From contig NZ_JAOQJE010000011.1 of the NCBI RefSeq assembly GCF_025567315.1, positions 1 to 64,000 of the forward strand: a stretch of 64,000 nucleotides of DNA. The letters run 5' to 3'. The position numbers were made by a program, and so were the translations under genes. Positions 1 to 7,989 of this stretch are shown in pieces (the stretch's first letter is position 1; the number at the start of each line of letters is the position of its first letter). The notes below the pieces were generated by a model that was not told the DNA's origin, did no database searches, and saw only the letters and a program-made list of their open reading frames with translations. The DNA is from Agathobaculum ammoniilyticum. Lineage in GTDB: Bacteria; Bacillota; Clostridia; Oscillospirales; Butyricicoccaceae.

Positions 1-20
1 TAGGCCGAGGGCTTGACCTC
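1..20 (+). rRNA. 3' end of 23S rRNA
   Basis: The first bases (GGCCGAGGGCTTGACC) match the conserved 3' terminus of clostridial 23S rRNA. Only this tail lies in the window, so the exact end is approximate. It is followed by a roughly 75-base spacer and a 5S gene, which fits the end of an rRNA operon read on the plus strand. Confidence 0.75.
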
Positions 21-96
21 ATATTAGAGGCAATCTCAGATTTTACTCTTTGTTTGCCATAGTTATTGTTCAGTTTTCAAGGTGTAATCTTGAACA

Positions 97-212
<116 letters not shown>

Positions 213-215
213 ATA

Positions 216-254
216 AAAACGCCAATCCGTTAAGGGTTGGCGTTTTGTTTTTGT
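216..254 (+). terminator. Terminator of the rRNA operon
   Basis: AAAACGCCAA and TTGGCGTTTT form a stem around a short loop and are followed by a T-rich run. It sits directly behind the 5S gene. Confidence 0.85.
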
Positions 255-342
255 TAAGATTGGCTCTGACCGCTGGTACAGAACGCATTTTTCTGGTATG
301 ATAATATTAAGATTGTATTAAGATGGTGCTGGAGGAATGTGA

Positions 343-1875
343 ATGAACAAAATCCTGAAAGAAAAATTGATGGAGTCGCTGTCTTCGGTACTCCCAATTA
401 CAGTGATCGTTTTACTGCTTAGCGTTACAGTGGCGCCTATGCCTGTCGGAACGTTGACTCTCTTTTTGACAGGTGCGGTGCTTTTGATTATTGGAATGGC
501 CTTTTTTTCGCTCGGTACGGATGTCTCTATGACGCCTATGGGCGAAGGTATCGGCGCGCAGCTGCCGAAAACGAAAAATCTGGCGATTGTTATCGGTATT
601 ACGCTGCTGATTGGTATTTTGATCACGATTGCAGAGCCGGACCTGCAGGTTTTGGCGGAGCAGGTACCATCCATCCCTAATGCCATGCTGATCTGGACAG
701 TAGCGGCTGGCGTCGGCCTGTTCTTCGTGATTGCCATGCTGCGTACCCTGTTCAAGATCCGACTGGCGAATCTGTTGATTATGTTTTACATCGGCGTTTT
801 CGTGCTTTCTATTTTTGTCCCCAACGAATTCGTTTCGGTGGCGTTCGATTCGGGCGGCGTGACGACCGGCCCGATTACGGTTCCGTTCATCATGGCGCTC
901 GGCATCGGCCTGGCCTCCATCCGTGGTGACCGTGACGCGCAGGACGACAGCTTCGGTTTGGTTGCGCTGTGCAGCATTGGGCCGATTCTGGCCGTGCTAC
1001 TACTGGGGATTTTCTATCGCGGCGGCGATCCCAGCTATACGCCGGTCACAGTGCCGGAGGTGCAGGACACGCAGCAGGTAGCGCTGGTATTCCTGCACGA
1101 TCTGCCGGAGTATATTAAAGAGGTATGCTCCGCGCTTTTCCCGATTATCATTTTCTGCGCGATATTCCAGCTTGTTTTCCGGCGTTTCCGCCGGCTGCAG
1201 CTACAGAAAATCGGCGTCGGCTTTATTTATACTTTTGTTGGGCTGGCACTGTTTCTGACTGGTGTAAACGTCGGTTTTATGCCGGCCGGCCATTTCCTGG
1301 GACAACAGCTCGCCGGCGGGGGACATAGTTGGCTGCTGGTGCCGCTTGGCATGCTGATCGGCTATTTTCTAGTCACGGCCGAACCCGCAGTACATGTTCT
1401 GAACAAACAGGTAGAGATGATTACAAACGGCGCGGTATCCCAGCGCGCTATGATGCTGAGCCTTTCCATCGGCGTGGCGTGCTCGGTAGGCATGTCCATG
1501 CTGCGTGTGCTGACAGGGCTGTCGATTTACTGGATTTTGGTGCCGGGTTATACGGTCGCACTGGGGCTGACCTTTCTGGTACCCAAAATATTCACCGGTA
1601 TCGCGTTCGACTCCGGCGGCGTGGCCTCCGGACCGATGACGACGACCTTTCTGCTGCCGTTTGCAATGGGCGCCTGTGAGGCGATGGGTGGCAATGTATT
1701 GACCGATGCGTTTGGAATTGTGGCGATGGTTGCAATGACCCCCTTGCTTACGATACAAATTCTTGGTATTCTATATAGGAAGAAGCAACGCCTTACCGAA
1801 GCGGAGGAGGAACTGCCCGCCGCAGAGGATGAGGATGAAATCATCGTATTACAGGAGGACACGCCGCATGAGTGA
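343..1875 (+). CDS. DUF1538 family integral membrane protein
   Basis: This 510-residue protein is strongly hydrophobic with about 12 or more membrane segments. It is an internal duplication: VAFDSGGVTTGP in the first half (near residue 166) recurs as IAFDSGGVASGP in the second half (near residue 422). This is the DUF1538 pattern, two copies of one membrane domain, as in inverted or tandem repeat transporters. Substrate is unknown. An acidic, Glu-rich cytoplasmic tail (about residues 485-510) ends the protein. The ATG is preceded by GGAGGAATGTGA. The stop overlaps the start of the next gene, a PII-like protein, by 8 bases, so the two are translationally coupled. A PII-regulated transporter is a reasonable inference, not shown. 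Confidence 0.85.
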   Translation: MNKILKEKLMESLSSVLPITVIVLLLSVTVAPMPVGTLTLFLTGAVLLIIGMAFFSLGTDVSMTPMGEGIGAQLPKTKNLAIVIGITLLIGILITIAEPDLQVLAEQVPSIPNAMLIWTVAAGVGLFFVIAMLRTLFKIRLANLLIMFYIGVFVLSIFVPNEFVSVAFDSGGVTTGPITVPFIMALGIGLASIRGDRDAQDDSFGLVALCSIGPILAVLLLGIFYRGGDPSYTPVTVPEVQDTQQVALVFLHDLPEYIKEVCSALFPIIIFCAIFQLVFRRFRRLQLQKIGVGFIYTFVGLALFLTGVNVGFMPAGHFLGQQLAGGGHSWLLVPLGMLIGYFLVTAEPAVHVLNKQVEMITNGAVSQRAMMLSLSIGVACSVGMSMLRVLTGLSIYWILVPGYTVALGLTFLVPKIFTGIAFDSGGVASGPMTTTFLLPFAMGACEAMGGNVLTDAFGIVAMVAMTPLLTIQILGILYRKKQRLTEAEEELPAAEDEDEIIVLQEDTPHE

Positions 1876-2566
1876 GTATCAGCCTCAGATGACGGTACAC
1901 AGCGCAGTCGAGCTTGTTGTAGCGGTGGTCGATACGGCGCAGGCTGAGAGCGTGTTGCGTGTTTATCGGGAAAATCGCGCGCTGGTCAGCTTTGAGTGCA
2001 TGGCGCGGGGGACTGCGCGCACGGAAATGCTTGACCTGCTCGGCCTGGGCGAAACATCGAAAGCGATCGTGATGTGTCTTGCTGGGCATCAACTGGCGCA
2101 GCATCTGCTGGAACGGCTCGGCTATGAGCTGAAAATGCGTTACCCAGGCCGCGGCATCGCCTTTTCGGTGCCGGTCACAGGAATCGGTGTGCGTTGGCAC
2201 AAGCTGCTGACACAGGCAGAACAAACGGAGGTGTTGGATATGGACAGAGCGGAAAAGAAGGACGGCTTTGACGTGGTCGCGGTCGTCATGGAGCAGGGGT
2301 ATACCAATCTGGTCATGGATGTCGCGCGGAAAGCGGGCGCCCGCGGCGGTACGGTGATCTCCGCCCGCGGTATCGCGGAGGATGAGGTTAAGCAGTTTTT
2401 CGGCATCGAGATACAGGCGGAAAAGGAGATTGTTTTCCTCGTGGTCAAGAGCGAGGAGAAGCAGGAGATCATGACCGCTATTATGAAAGCGGTCGGCATG
2501 AAAACCAAAAGCCACGGCATTGTCCTGTCGCTTCCGGTATCCAACGCGATCGGTTTGGCGGATTAA
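1868..2566 (+). CDS. PII-like signalling protein with two PII-type halves
   Basis: A 232-residue protein. The C-terminal half (about 130-232) has the PII fold pattern: strand VVAVVM, helix, a T-loop-like stretch ARGGTVISARG, then a second strand around IVFLVV. The N-terminal half (about 12-112) repeats the pattern more weakly (ELVVAVVD, ARGTAR, AIVMCL). PII proteins bind ATP/ADP and effectors and gate transporters or enzymes. The gene starts inside the DUF1538 gene (8-base overlap), implying that it controls that membrane protein. No amtB or glnA is nearby, so a classical nitrogen role is not supported by context. The start is the ATG with AGGAGGACACGCC upstream. Confidence 0.75.
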   Translation: MSEYQPQMTVHSAVELVVAVVDTAQAESVLRVYRENRALVSFECMARGTARTEMLDLLGLGETSKAIVMCLAGHQLAQHLLERLGYELKMRYPGRGIAFSVPVTGIGVRWHKLLTQAEQTEVLDMDRAEKKDGFDVVAVVMEQGYTNLVMDVARKAGARGGTVISARGIAEDEVKQFFGIEIQAEKEIVFLVVKSEEKQEIMTAIMKAVGMKTKSHGIVLSLPVSNAIGLAD

Positions 2567-2576
2567 ACCGAACAGA

Positions 2577-2620
2577 GCGCCTGCACTATATATTGTGTGA
2601 TATATGGTGCGGGCGTTTTT
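2577..2620 (+). terminator. Terminator of the DUF1538/PII operon, overlapping an NrdR-like box
   Basis: CGCCTGCAC and GTGCGGGCG form the stem, followed by GTTTTT. The upper stem and loop contain the NrdR-like sequence at 2583-2598. Confidence 0.7.
2583..2598 (+). promoter_or_regulatory. NrdR box 1 (distal)
   Basis: GCACTATATATTGTGT matches the NrdR consensus ACACTATATATAGTGT with only small changes. It lies 330 bases before nrdD and inside the terminator hairpin of the previous operon, so its role is uncertain. Confidence 0.5.
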
Positions 2621-2657
2621 GCGTCTTCCGGTAGCTTTCCACACTGCGGACACAGCT

Positions 2658-2707
2658 TTATCCACAGGAGGCAGGCTGTCCACAGGGGATTATTCACATG
2701 GTCCACA
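2658..2707 (+). promoter_or_regulatory. Cluster of DnaA boxes upstream of nrdD
   Basis: Four 9-mers in the same orientation lie within 50 bases: TTATCCACA (2658, perfect), CTGTCCACA (2676, two changes), TTATTCACA (2690, fits TTATNCACA) and TGGTCCACA (2699, two changes). DnaA-ATP control of ribonucleotide reductase genes is known in other bacteria. The cluster lies 80-130 bases upstream of the nrdD promoter. Confidence 0.65.
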
Positions 2708-2787
2708 GGGGGAAAAAGAAAAGATTAGAAAATGCAACAAGAAAAAATGCGGATTTCTTGTGATTCTGCCAAAAAGCCGAAATGGGC

Positions 2788-2816
2788 TTGACATTGTATA
2801 GGGATAGGGGTAAAAT
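2788..2816 (+). promoter_or_regulatory. Sigma-A promoter of the nrdD operon
   Basis: TTGACA (2788-2793), a 17-base spacer and TAAAAT (2811-2816) form a near-consensus promoter. Transcription would start near 2823, immediately before NrdR box 2, giving an untranslated leader of about 90 bases. Confidence 0.8.
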
Positions 2817-2827
2817 ATCAAATACAG

Positions 2828-2843
2828 GCACAATATATGGTGC
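2828..2843 (+). promoter_or_regulatory. NrdR box 2 (promoter-proximal operator)
   Basis: GCACAATATATGGTGC is an NrdR-type palindrome just downstream of the -10 element. NrdR represses ribonucleotide reductase genes when dATP is high. An operator here would block initiation or early elongation. Confidence 0.7.
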
Positions 2844-2914
2844 AGAAAAATGAAAAACACTACGAAATTTAGTGAGCGCCGCAAACGGCGGCGAAAAGGA
2901 AAGGGACAGCGAAT

Positions 2915-5248
2915 ATGATCCAGCAGATCATCAAAAGGGACGGCCGCCGTGCGCCCTTTGAAATTGATAAGATTGCAAGCGCGATCTTCGGCGCGGCGCA
3001 GGCGTCGGGCGGCCAGGACTACGAAATGGCGCGCGATCTGGCCGGACAGGTGGAAAAAGCGCTGGAAGCCGCTGCTGGAGACGAGATCCCTACCGTTGAG
3101 CAGATACAAGATACGGTAGAGAAGGTGCTGATTAAAAACGGACATGCCCGCACGGCAAAAAAGTATATCCTCTACCGGAATGAGCGCACACGCGTGCGCG
3201 AGATGAACACCAAACTGATGAAAGTGTACGAGGATCTGACTTTCCAATCCTCGCTCGAAAACGATGTCAAGCGCGAAAACGCCAACATCGACGGCGATAC
3301 CGCGATGGGTACTATGCTCAAGTATGGTTCAGAGGGCGCCAAACAGTTCTATGAGATGTTTATTCTCGACCCTGCGCATGCCAAGGCGCACCGCGAAGGC
3401 GATATCCATATTCACGACCTGGATTTTCTGACGCTGACAACAACCTGTTGCCAGATCGACCTATTGCAGTTGTTCTCCGGCGGTTTTTCGACGGGGCATG
3501 GATTCTTGCGCGAGCCGAACGATATCCGTTCATATTCCGCGCTGGCCTGTATCGCCATTCAGTCCAACCAGAATGACCAGCATGGCGGACAGTCCGTTCC
3601 CAACTTCGACTACTCGATGGCGCCGGGGGTGAAGAAGACCTTCCGCAAGCTGTTCCGCGACAATCTGGCGAAAGCGCTGGAAGTATATGGCGCAGATGAG
3701 AACAATGAGGTGGATGCCGCGGCGCTGACCGAACGGCTCGAACGCCAGACCGGCAAATGGGCCTGTCTGGCGGGGAGGAACGGCTATGACGAGGCCCTGA
3801 CCGCCGCGCTGGGGGAGAACCTTGGCACGGAGGCGGCGGCCAAATGCGTGCGCTTCGCCCGCAAATACGCAGATAAGGAAACCCGTAAGGCCACCTATCA
3901 GGCCATGGAGGCGTTGGTACATAACCTCAATACCATGCATTCCCGCGCGGGCGCGCAGATCCCGTTTTCCTCGCTCAATTACGGCACGGATACCTCGCCC
4001 GAGGGGCGTCTGGCGACAGAGCAGCTTCTGCTGGCGACCGAGGCGGGACTGGGCAACGGCGAAACGCCGATCTTCCCGATCCATATCTTCAAGGTCAAGG
4101 AAGGGATCAATTACAACGAAACCGACCCAAACTACGACCTGTTCAAGTTGGCCTGCCGCGTGTCGGCCAAGCGAATGTTCCCGAACTTCTCGTTCCTGGA
4201 CGCACCGTTCAACCGCAAATATTACAAGCCCGGCCATCCGGAAACCGAATGCGCTTACATGGGCTGCCGTACCCGCGTGATCGCCAACCGGTATGACCCC
4301 ACGCGCGAGATTGTCACCGGCCGCGGCAACCTGTCGTTCACGTCGATCAACCTGCCGCGTATCGCGATCCGCAGCCACGGCGATATCGACTGGTTCTTTG
4401 AGGATCTCGACCGGAAGATCGATCTGGTATTCGATCAGCTGCTGGCCCGCTTCCGGATACAGGCGGCGAAAAAGGTGCGCAATTATCCGTTCCTCATGGG
4501 CGAGGGCGTATGGATCGACTCAGATAAGCTCGGACCGGATGATACGGTGGGCGAGGTGCTCAAGCACGGTACCCTGACGCTTGGCTTCATCGGCTTGGCG
4601 GAAACGCTCAAGGCACTGATCGGCAAGCATCACGGGGAAAGCGACGAAGCGCAGAACCTGGGTCTGGAGATCGTCAGCCACATGCGCGAGCGGGTGGATA
4701 AGGCGGGCGAAAAATACGGCCTGAACTTCTCCCTGATTGCGACGCCGGCAGAGGGGCTGTCCGGCCGCTTCGTCAAGATCGACCGCCAGAAGTACGGAAA
4801 GATCGAGGGCGTGACCGATCGGGATTACTATACGAATTCGTTCCATGTACCGGTATATTATCCGATCTCGGCGTTTGAAAAGATTGTGCGAGAGGCGCCC
4901 TACCACGAACTGACCAATGGCGGCCACATCAGCTATATCGAGCTGGACGGCGACCCGACGCAGAATTTGGAGGCGTTTGAGGCGGTAGTCCGCGCGATGA
5001 AAGAGGCGGGTATCGGCTATGGCGCCATCAACCATCCGATCGACCGCGACCCTGTGTGCGGCTATACCGGCATCATCGGTGAAACCTGCCCGCGTTGCGG
5101 CCGGCATGAGGGCGAGGGCGTGCCGCTTTCCAAGCTGCAGAAGCTCGGCCTTTACAAGAATTTGAACAGTATGACGCTCGGCTACCACGGCGATCCTGCG
5201 GAGGAAGCCGACCGTCAGCCCAATACATTGAAAATCGTCAAGGATTGA
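2915..5248 (+). CDS. nrdD: Anaerobic (class III) ribonucleoside-triphosphate reductase, large part, lacking the glycyl-radical domain
   Basis: NrdD reduces ribonucleotides to deoxyribonucleotides without oxygen. This 777-residue protein has an N-terminal ATP cone (about 7-95), the conserved stretches GGFSTGHGF and SNQNDQHGGQS in the barrel, and a YMGCRT motif whose Cys451 is the likely thiyl-radical cysteine. The C-terminal zinc site shows as VCGYTG and CPRCG. The protein ends (IVKD) before the glycyl-radical motif that normally closes NrdD. That motif is in the next ORF, in the same frame and only 18 bases past the TGA stop. AAAGGAAAGGGA precedes the ATG. The operon continues with the radical-domain ORF and nrdG, under NrdR-type and possibly DnaA control. 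Confidence 0.95.
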   Translation: MIQQIIKRDGRRAPFEIDKIASAIFGAAQASGGQDYEMARDLAGQVEKALEAAAGDEIPTVEQIQDTVEKVLIKNGHARTAKKYILYRNERTRVREMNTKLMKVYEDLTFQSSLENDVKRENANIDGDTAMGTMLKYGSEGAKQFYEMFILDPAHAKAHREGDIHIHDLDFLTLTTTCCQIDLLQLFSGGFSTGHGFLREPNDIRSYSALACIAIQSNQNDQHGGQSVPNFDYSMAPGVKKTFRKLFRDNLAKALEVYGADENNEVDAAALTERLERQTGKWACLAGRNGYDEALTAALGENLGTEAAAKCVRFARKYADKETRKATYQAMEALVHNLNTMHSRAGAQIPFSSLNYGTDTSPEGRLATEQLLLATEAGLGNGETPIFPIHIFKVKEGINYNETDPNYDLFKLACRVSAKRMFPNFSFLDAPFNRKYYKPGHPETECAYMGCRTRVIANRYDPTREIVTGRGNLSFTSINLPRIAIRSHGDIDWFFEDLDRKIDLVFDQLLARFRIQAAKKVRNYPFLMGEGVWIDSDKLGPDDTVGEVLKHGTLTLGFIGLAETLKALIGKHHGESDEAQNLGLEIVSHMRERVDKAGEKYGLNFSLIATPAEGLSGRFVKIDRQKYGKIEGVTDRDYYTNSFHVPVYYPISAFEKIVREAPYHELTNGGHISYIELDGDPTQNLEAFEAVVRAMKEAGIGYGAINHPIDRDPVCGYTGIIGETCPRCGRHEGEGVPLSKLQKLGLYKNLNSMTLGYHGDPAEEADRQPNTLKIVKD

Positions 5249-5266
5249 GAAAGGAAGCGTACGATT

Positions 5267-5452
5267 ATGGAAGAAAAGGTAATGCAGGAGCAGTTGATCG
5301 GCGAGGGTGTCGGCTTTGAGCGTATCCGCCGCATCACGGGCTATCTGGTCGGCACGCTCGATCGGTTCAATAACGCCAAGCGCGCGGAGGAGCATGACCG
5401 CGTAAAGCACACAGTAGCGTGCTGCTCGCTGGAAGAGGAGCATACGGCGTAA
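5267..5452 (+). CDS. Separate glycyl-radical domain of NrdD (61 residues)
   Basis: This small protein carries RRITGYLVG followed by RFNNAKRAEEHDRVKH, which is the C-terminal glycyl-radical region of class III ribonucleotide reductases. Gly25 would hold the radical. It is in frame with nrdD but has its own ribosome site (AGGAAG, 9 bases before ATG), so it is probably made as an independent polypeptide that docks on NrdD, much as GrcA/YfiD does on pyruvate formate-lyase. A CC pair lies near the C-terminus. The stop overlaps the nrdG start (TAATG). The alternatives are a nonsense mutation in one ancestral gene or TGA readthrough. No selenocysteine signal was recognised. Confidence 0.8.
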   Translation: MEEKVMQEQLIGEGVGFERIRRITGYLVGTLDRFNNAKRAEEHDRVKHTVACCSLEEEHTA

Positions 5453-5961
5453 TGGAAGGGTCCATACGCATTGCGGGTACGGTCGGGGAGTCGATTGTCG
5501 ACGGCCCCGGCTTCCGCTATACTCTGTTCACGCAGGGTTGCCCACATCACTGCCCGGGCTGCCACAATCCGCAGACGCACGATTTTGCGGGCGGCAGGGA
5601 TATGGAGCTAGAAGCCCTGCTGCGCGATATGTGCAAAAACCCGCTGGTAAAGGGCGTGACCTTTTCCGGAGGCGAACCGTTTTGTCAGCCCGAGCCACTG
5701 TACCGGCTGGCGGTTGAGCTGAAGAAGAAGGGGAAGCACCTGATGGCGTATTCCGGCTATACGTTCGAAGAGCTTCTGGGGCTGCCCGATCCCTCTGTGA
5801 AAAAGCTGCTTTCCCAGCTTGACCTGCTGGTAGACGGGCGGTTTATCGAGGCTGAACGCAATATCGAGCTGCGGTTCCGCGGCAGCGAAAACCAGCGCGT
5901 GCTGGATGTCCCCCGGTCGCTTGCAGAGCAAGCGCCGGTCTGGGCGGAGCAATACCGTTAA
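5452..5961 (+). CDS. nrdG: Anaerobic ribonucleotide reductase activase (radical SAM)
   Basis: NrdG uses S-adenosylmethionine and a 4Fe-4S cluster to generate the glycyl radical on NrdD. The 169-residue protein has the cluster motif CPHHCPGC (CxxxCxxC), then the SAM-binding stretch TFSGGEPF, and has the usual family length. I chose the ATG overlapping the previous stop as TAATG rather than the longer in-frame start, because coupling is tight and the residues MEGSIRIAG begin the family alignment. Its natural substrate here would be the detached Gly25 domain encoded just upstream. Confidence 0.95.
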   Translation: MEGSIRIAGTVGESIVDGPGFRYTLFTQGCPHHCPGCHNPQTHDFAGGRDMELEALLRDMCKNPLVKGVTFSGGEPFCQPEPLYRLAVELKKKGKHLMAYSGYTFEELLGLPDPSVKKLLSQLDLLVDGRFIEAERNIELRFRGSENQRVLDVPRSLAEQAPVWAEQYR

Positions 5962-5966
5962 TGAAG

Positions 5967-5994
5967 AAAACCCGCCTGAAAAGGCGGGTTTTGG
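5967..5994. terminator. Bidirectional terminator between nrdG and the GNAT gene
   Basis: AAAACCCGCC and GGCGGGTTTT pair around TGAAAA. It serves convergent genes on both strands. Confidence 0.85.
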
Positions 5995-6002
5995 TTTGAC
6001 TT

Positions 6003-6575
6003 TCAGGCATCGGCGCTGTCCTCAGCCGTTGCTTGTCCCTGCGTCAGCGGCTGGTCGAGCGCACAGACGATATGCGGCATGTCCTTGCCGCGGTAATGCT
6101 TGCTGATCTGCTCGACGGCCTGCATCCCGCATTGGGCGGCGACACGCAGAGAGGGCAGGTTGTTGGGGCGGATGGTCGCGACCACACGCACCGCGCCGAG
6201 CACGCCGAACGCATAGCGGATGCAGGCACGGGCGCATTCCACGCCGTAGCCCTGCCCCCACAGCTCGCGCCGGACGATATAGCCGATCCCGATCTCAGCC
6301 CGCTCTTGGAGCTGCTCGACCAGAGGGCCGGCAAGCGCGACAAGCGCGCCGGTCTGCCGGCTTAGCGCAGCAAAATAACCGCAGCCGTCCTCTCGGTAAC
6401 GGTGCAGCATGTCGGCGATCCAGTCGCAGACCTCCTCATAGGAAAACGCATGCTCCCAAGCATACATGGTCTGCACATCCTGCAGGATCGGGGCGACAAG
6501 GCCAAAATCATCCGCGCGCAGCCGCCGGAAGCGCAGGCGGTCGGACTCGATCTCATAATGCTGAATTTCTTCCAT
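6003..6575 (-). CDS. GNAT family N-acetyltransferase, RimJ/RimL-like
   Basis: The 190-residue protein has the layout of the RimJ/RimL subgroup: SDRLRFRRL at the start, IGIGYIVRRELWGQGYG as the acetyl-CoA loop region, and RPNNLPSLRVAAQCGM near the end. It would transfer an acetyl group from acetyl-CoA to an amine, perhaps a protein N-terminus, though the substrate cannot be told. I start at the second Met (MEEIQHYE) because GGGAG sits 8 bases upstream; a start 15 bases earlier is also open. It follows upp on the same strand across a hairpin. Confidence 0.85.
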   Translation of the reverse strand: MEEIQHYEIESDRLRFRRLRADDFGLVAPILQDVQTMYAWEHAFSYEEVCDWIADMLHRYREDGCGYFAALSRQTGALVALAGPLVEQLQERAEIGIGYIVRRELWGQGYGVECARACIRYAFGVLGAVRVVATIRPNNLPSLRVAAQCGMQAVEQISKHYRGKDMPHIVCALDQPLTQGQATAEDSADA

Positions 6576-6594
6576 TTGAAAAGCTCCCATGAAA

Positions 6595-6632
6595 ATGGTG
6601 CGGCGTTAGCCGCACCATCTTTTTGTTTTTTT
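6595..6632. terminator. Hairpin between upp and the GNAT gene
   Basis: ATGGTGCGGC and GCCGCACCAT form a perfect 10-bp stem with loop GTTA. A long T-run follows on the plus strand; only TTTT follows on the minus strand, where the neighbouring genes are read. It may only partly stop transcription from upp into the acetyltransferase gene. Confidence 0.6.
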
Positions 6633-7261
6633 TACTTGGTGCCGAAGATCCGGTCGCCCGCGTCCCCCAGGCCGGGTACGATATAGCCGTGGTCGTTGAG
6701 CTTGTCGTCGATGGCGGCAACAAAGATCTCGACGTCCGGATGCGCCTTCTGAACAGTTTCGACGCCTTCCGGCGCGGCGATCAGGTTCATCAGCTTGATG
6801 TGCTTAACGCCGCGGCGCTTGAGCCCGTCGATCGCGGCGACCGCGGAGCCGCCAGTGGCGAGCATGGGGTCGAGCAGGAGTACGTCGCGCTCCTCGATAT
6901 CGTTCGGGAGCTTGCAGTAGTACTCGATCGGCTGCAGCGTCTCCGGATTACGGTACAGGCCGATGTGTCCGACCTTGGCAGCCGGAATCATCTCCAGCAT
7001 ACCCTCCACCATGCCGAGGCCGGCACGCAGGATGGGGACCAGCGCGATCTTCTTGCCGGAGATCACCTGTACGCGCGCCTCGGAAACCGGCGTTTCGATT
7101 GTGATTTCCTTGAGCGGCAGGTCGCGGGTGGCCTCATAGCACATCAGCATCGCGATCTCACGGGCCGCCTCGCGGAACTCCTTAACGCCGGTGGTCTTGT
7201 CCCGCATCAGGCTGAGCTTATGCTTGATCAGCGGATGATCCATTTCGTGAACGGTTGCCAT
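6632..7261 (-). CDS. upp: Uracil phosphoribosyltransferase
   Basis: Upp converts uracil and PRPP to UMP in pyrimidine salvage. The 209-residue length is that of the family. The PRPP loop appears as LLLDPMLATGGSA and the uracil-binding end as DHGYIVPGLGDAGDRIFG. I chose the internal ATG (MATVHEMDHP) because AAAGGAGACAACGATT precedes it and the length then matches the family; the upstream ATG adds ten unlikely residues. It lies 26 bases behind tsaB, in the same minus-strand operon. Confidence 0.97.
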   Translation of the reverse strand: MATVHEMDHPLIKHKLSLMRDKTTGVKEFREAAREIAMLMCYEATRDLPLKEITIETPVSEARVQVISGKKIALVPILRAGLGMVEGMLEMIPAAKVGHIGLYRNPETLQPIEYYCKLPNDIEERDVLLLDPMLATGGSAVAAIDGLKRRGVKHIKLMNLIAAPEGVETVQKAHPDVEIFVAAIDDKLNDHGYIVPGLGDAGDRIFGTK

Positions 7262-7287
7262 AATCGTTGTCTCCTTTATTCTGAAAT

Positions 7288-7989
7288 TCATTGTTGCCCG
7301 GAAAGCCGTTTGAGACGCTCCCGTTCGGCCTGCGGGCGGCGCAGGTAAAAGACATCAAGCGCCTGCGGCGGGCAGGTCTGGCCTGCTTTCAAAAGGGGCA
7401 GGGCGGCGGCCGCCACGCCGAAGCCTGTGGGGTACCGCAATTCGGGCGGCGCAAGACGCAGGCCGGGACATCGTTCCTTAAGGGTATTATAACATAGATC
7501 GGCCCCGTCTCCAACCAGAAAATACGGCGCTCCGCCGATTTCTTCGCCCAGATCGGCCAGCCGCAGCGCACGGTCGCTGCACAGACGGCGCGGCGCGCCG
7601 TTTTCGACCGTGAACAGGGCGTTGTATACCTGTCCGGCGCGGGCATCCATCACGCAGCAGAGCGGGCCACCCAGCACCCGCGCGCCCCAGGCCATCGCTT
7701 CCAGCGTGGATACGCCGACGCAGGGCTTGCCCGCGCCGAGCGCAAGCCCTTTGACCGTCGCCACGCCAATGCGTACGCCGGTGAACGAGCCGGGGCCGTG
7801 TGCAACCGCGATGGCGTCGATCTCGTCCAAGGATACACCGCAGTTGGCGAGCAGGTCCTCCGCCATGGGCAGCAGCGTGCGCGAGTGCGTCAGGCCGCAA
7901 TTTTGGAAAGACTGTGCGACCAGCCGCTCATCCTCAATGAGCGCGACGGACGCGCTGACCGCTGAGGATTCGAATGCAAGTATCTTCAA
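7288..7989 (-). CDS. tsaB: tRNA threonylcarbamoyladenosine biosynthesis protein TsaB
   Basis: TsaB is the partner of TsaD and TsaE in making t6A at position 37 of ANN-decoding tRNAs. The 233-residue protein has the ASKHA-fold start MKILAFESSA and the conserved AHGPGSFTGVRIG. Its start overlaps the tsaE stop by 4 bases, so the two are coupled. The usual neighbours rimI and tsaD are absent; upp follows instead. Confidence 0.95.
   Translation of the reverse strand: MKILAFESSAVSASVALIEDERLVAQSFQNCGLTHSRTLLPMAEDLLANCGVSLDEIDAIAVAHGPGSFTGVRIGVATVKGLALGAGKPCVGVSTLEAMAWGARVLGGPLCCVMDARAGQVYNALFTVENGAPRRLCSDRALRLADLGEEIGGAPYFLVGDGADLCYNTLKERCPGLRLAPPELRYPTGFGVAAAALPLLKAGQTCPPQALDVFYLRRPQAERERLKRLSGQQ

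Noticed and set aside
1841..2683. 280-residue minus-strand ORF
   Set aside because: It is antisense to the PII-like gene and crosses its terminator. There is no ribosome site and the composition is shadow-like.
2658..2707. Replication origin at the DnaA-box cluster
   Set aside because: No dnaA, dnaN, AT-rich unwinding region or other origin genes flank it. Promoter control or titration is more likely.
5246..5266. TGA between nrdD and the glycyl-radical ORF as selenocysteine
   Set aside because: No selenocysteine insertion hairpin was recognised after the TGA, and the downstream ORF has its own ribosome site and start.
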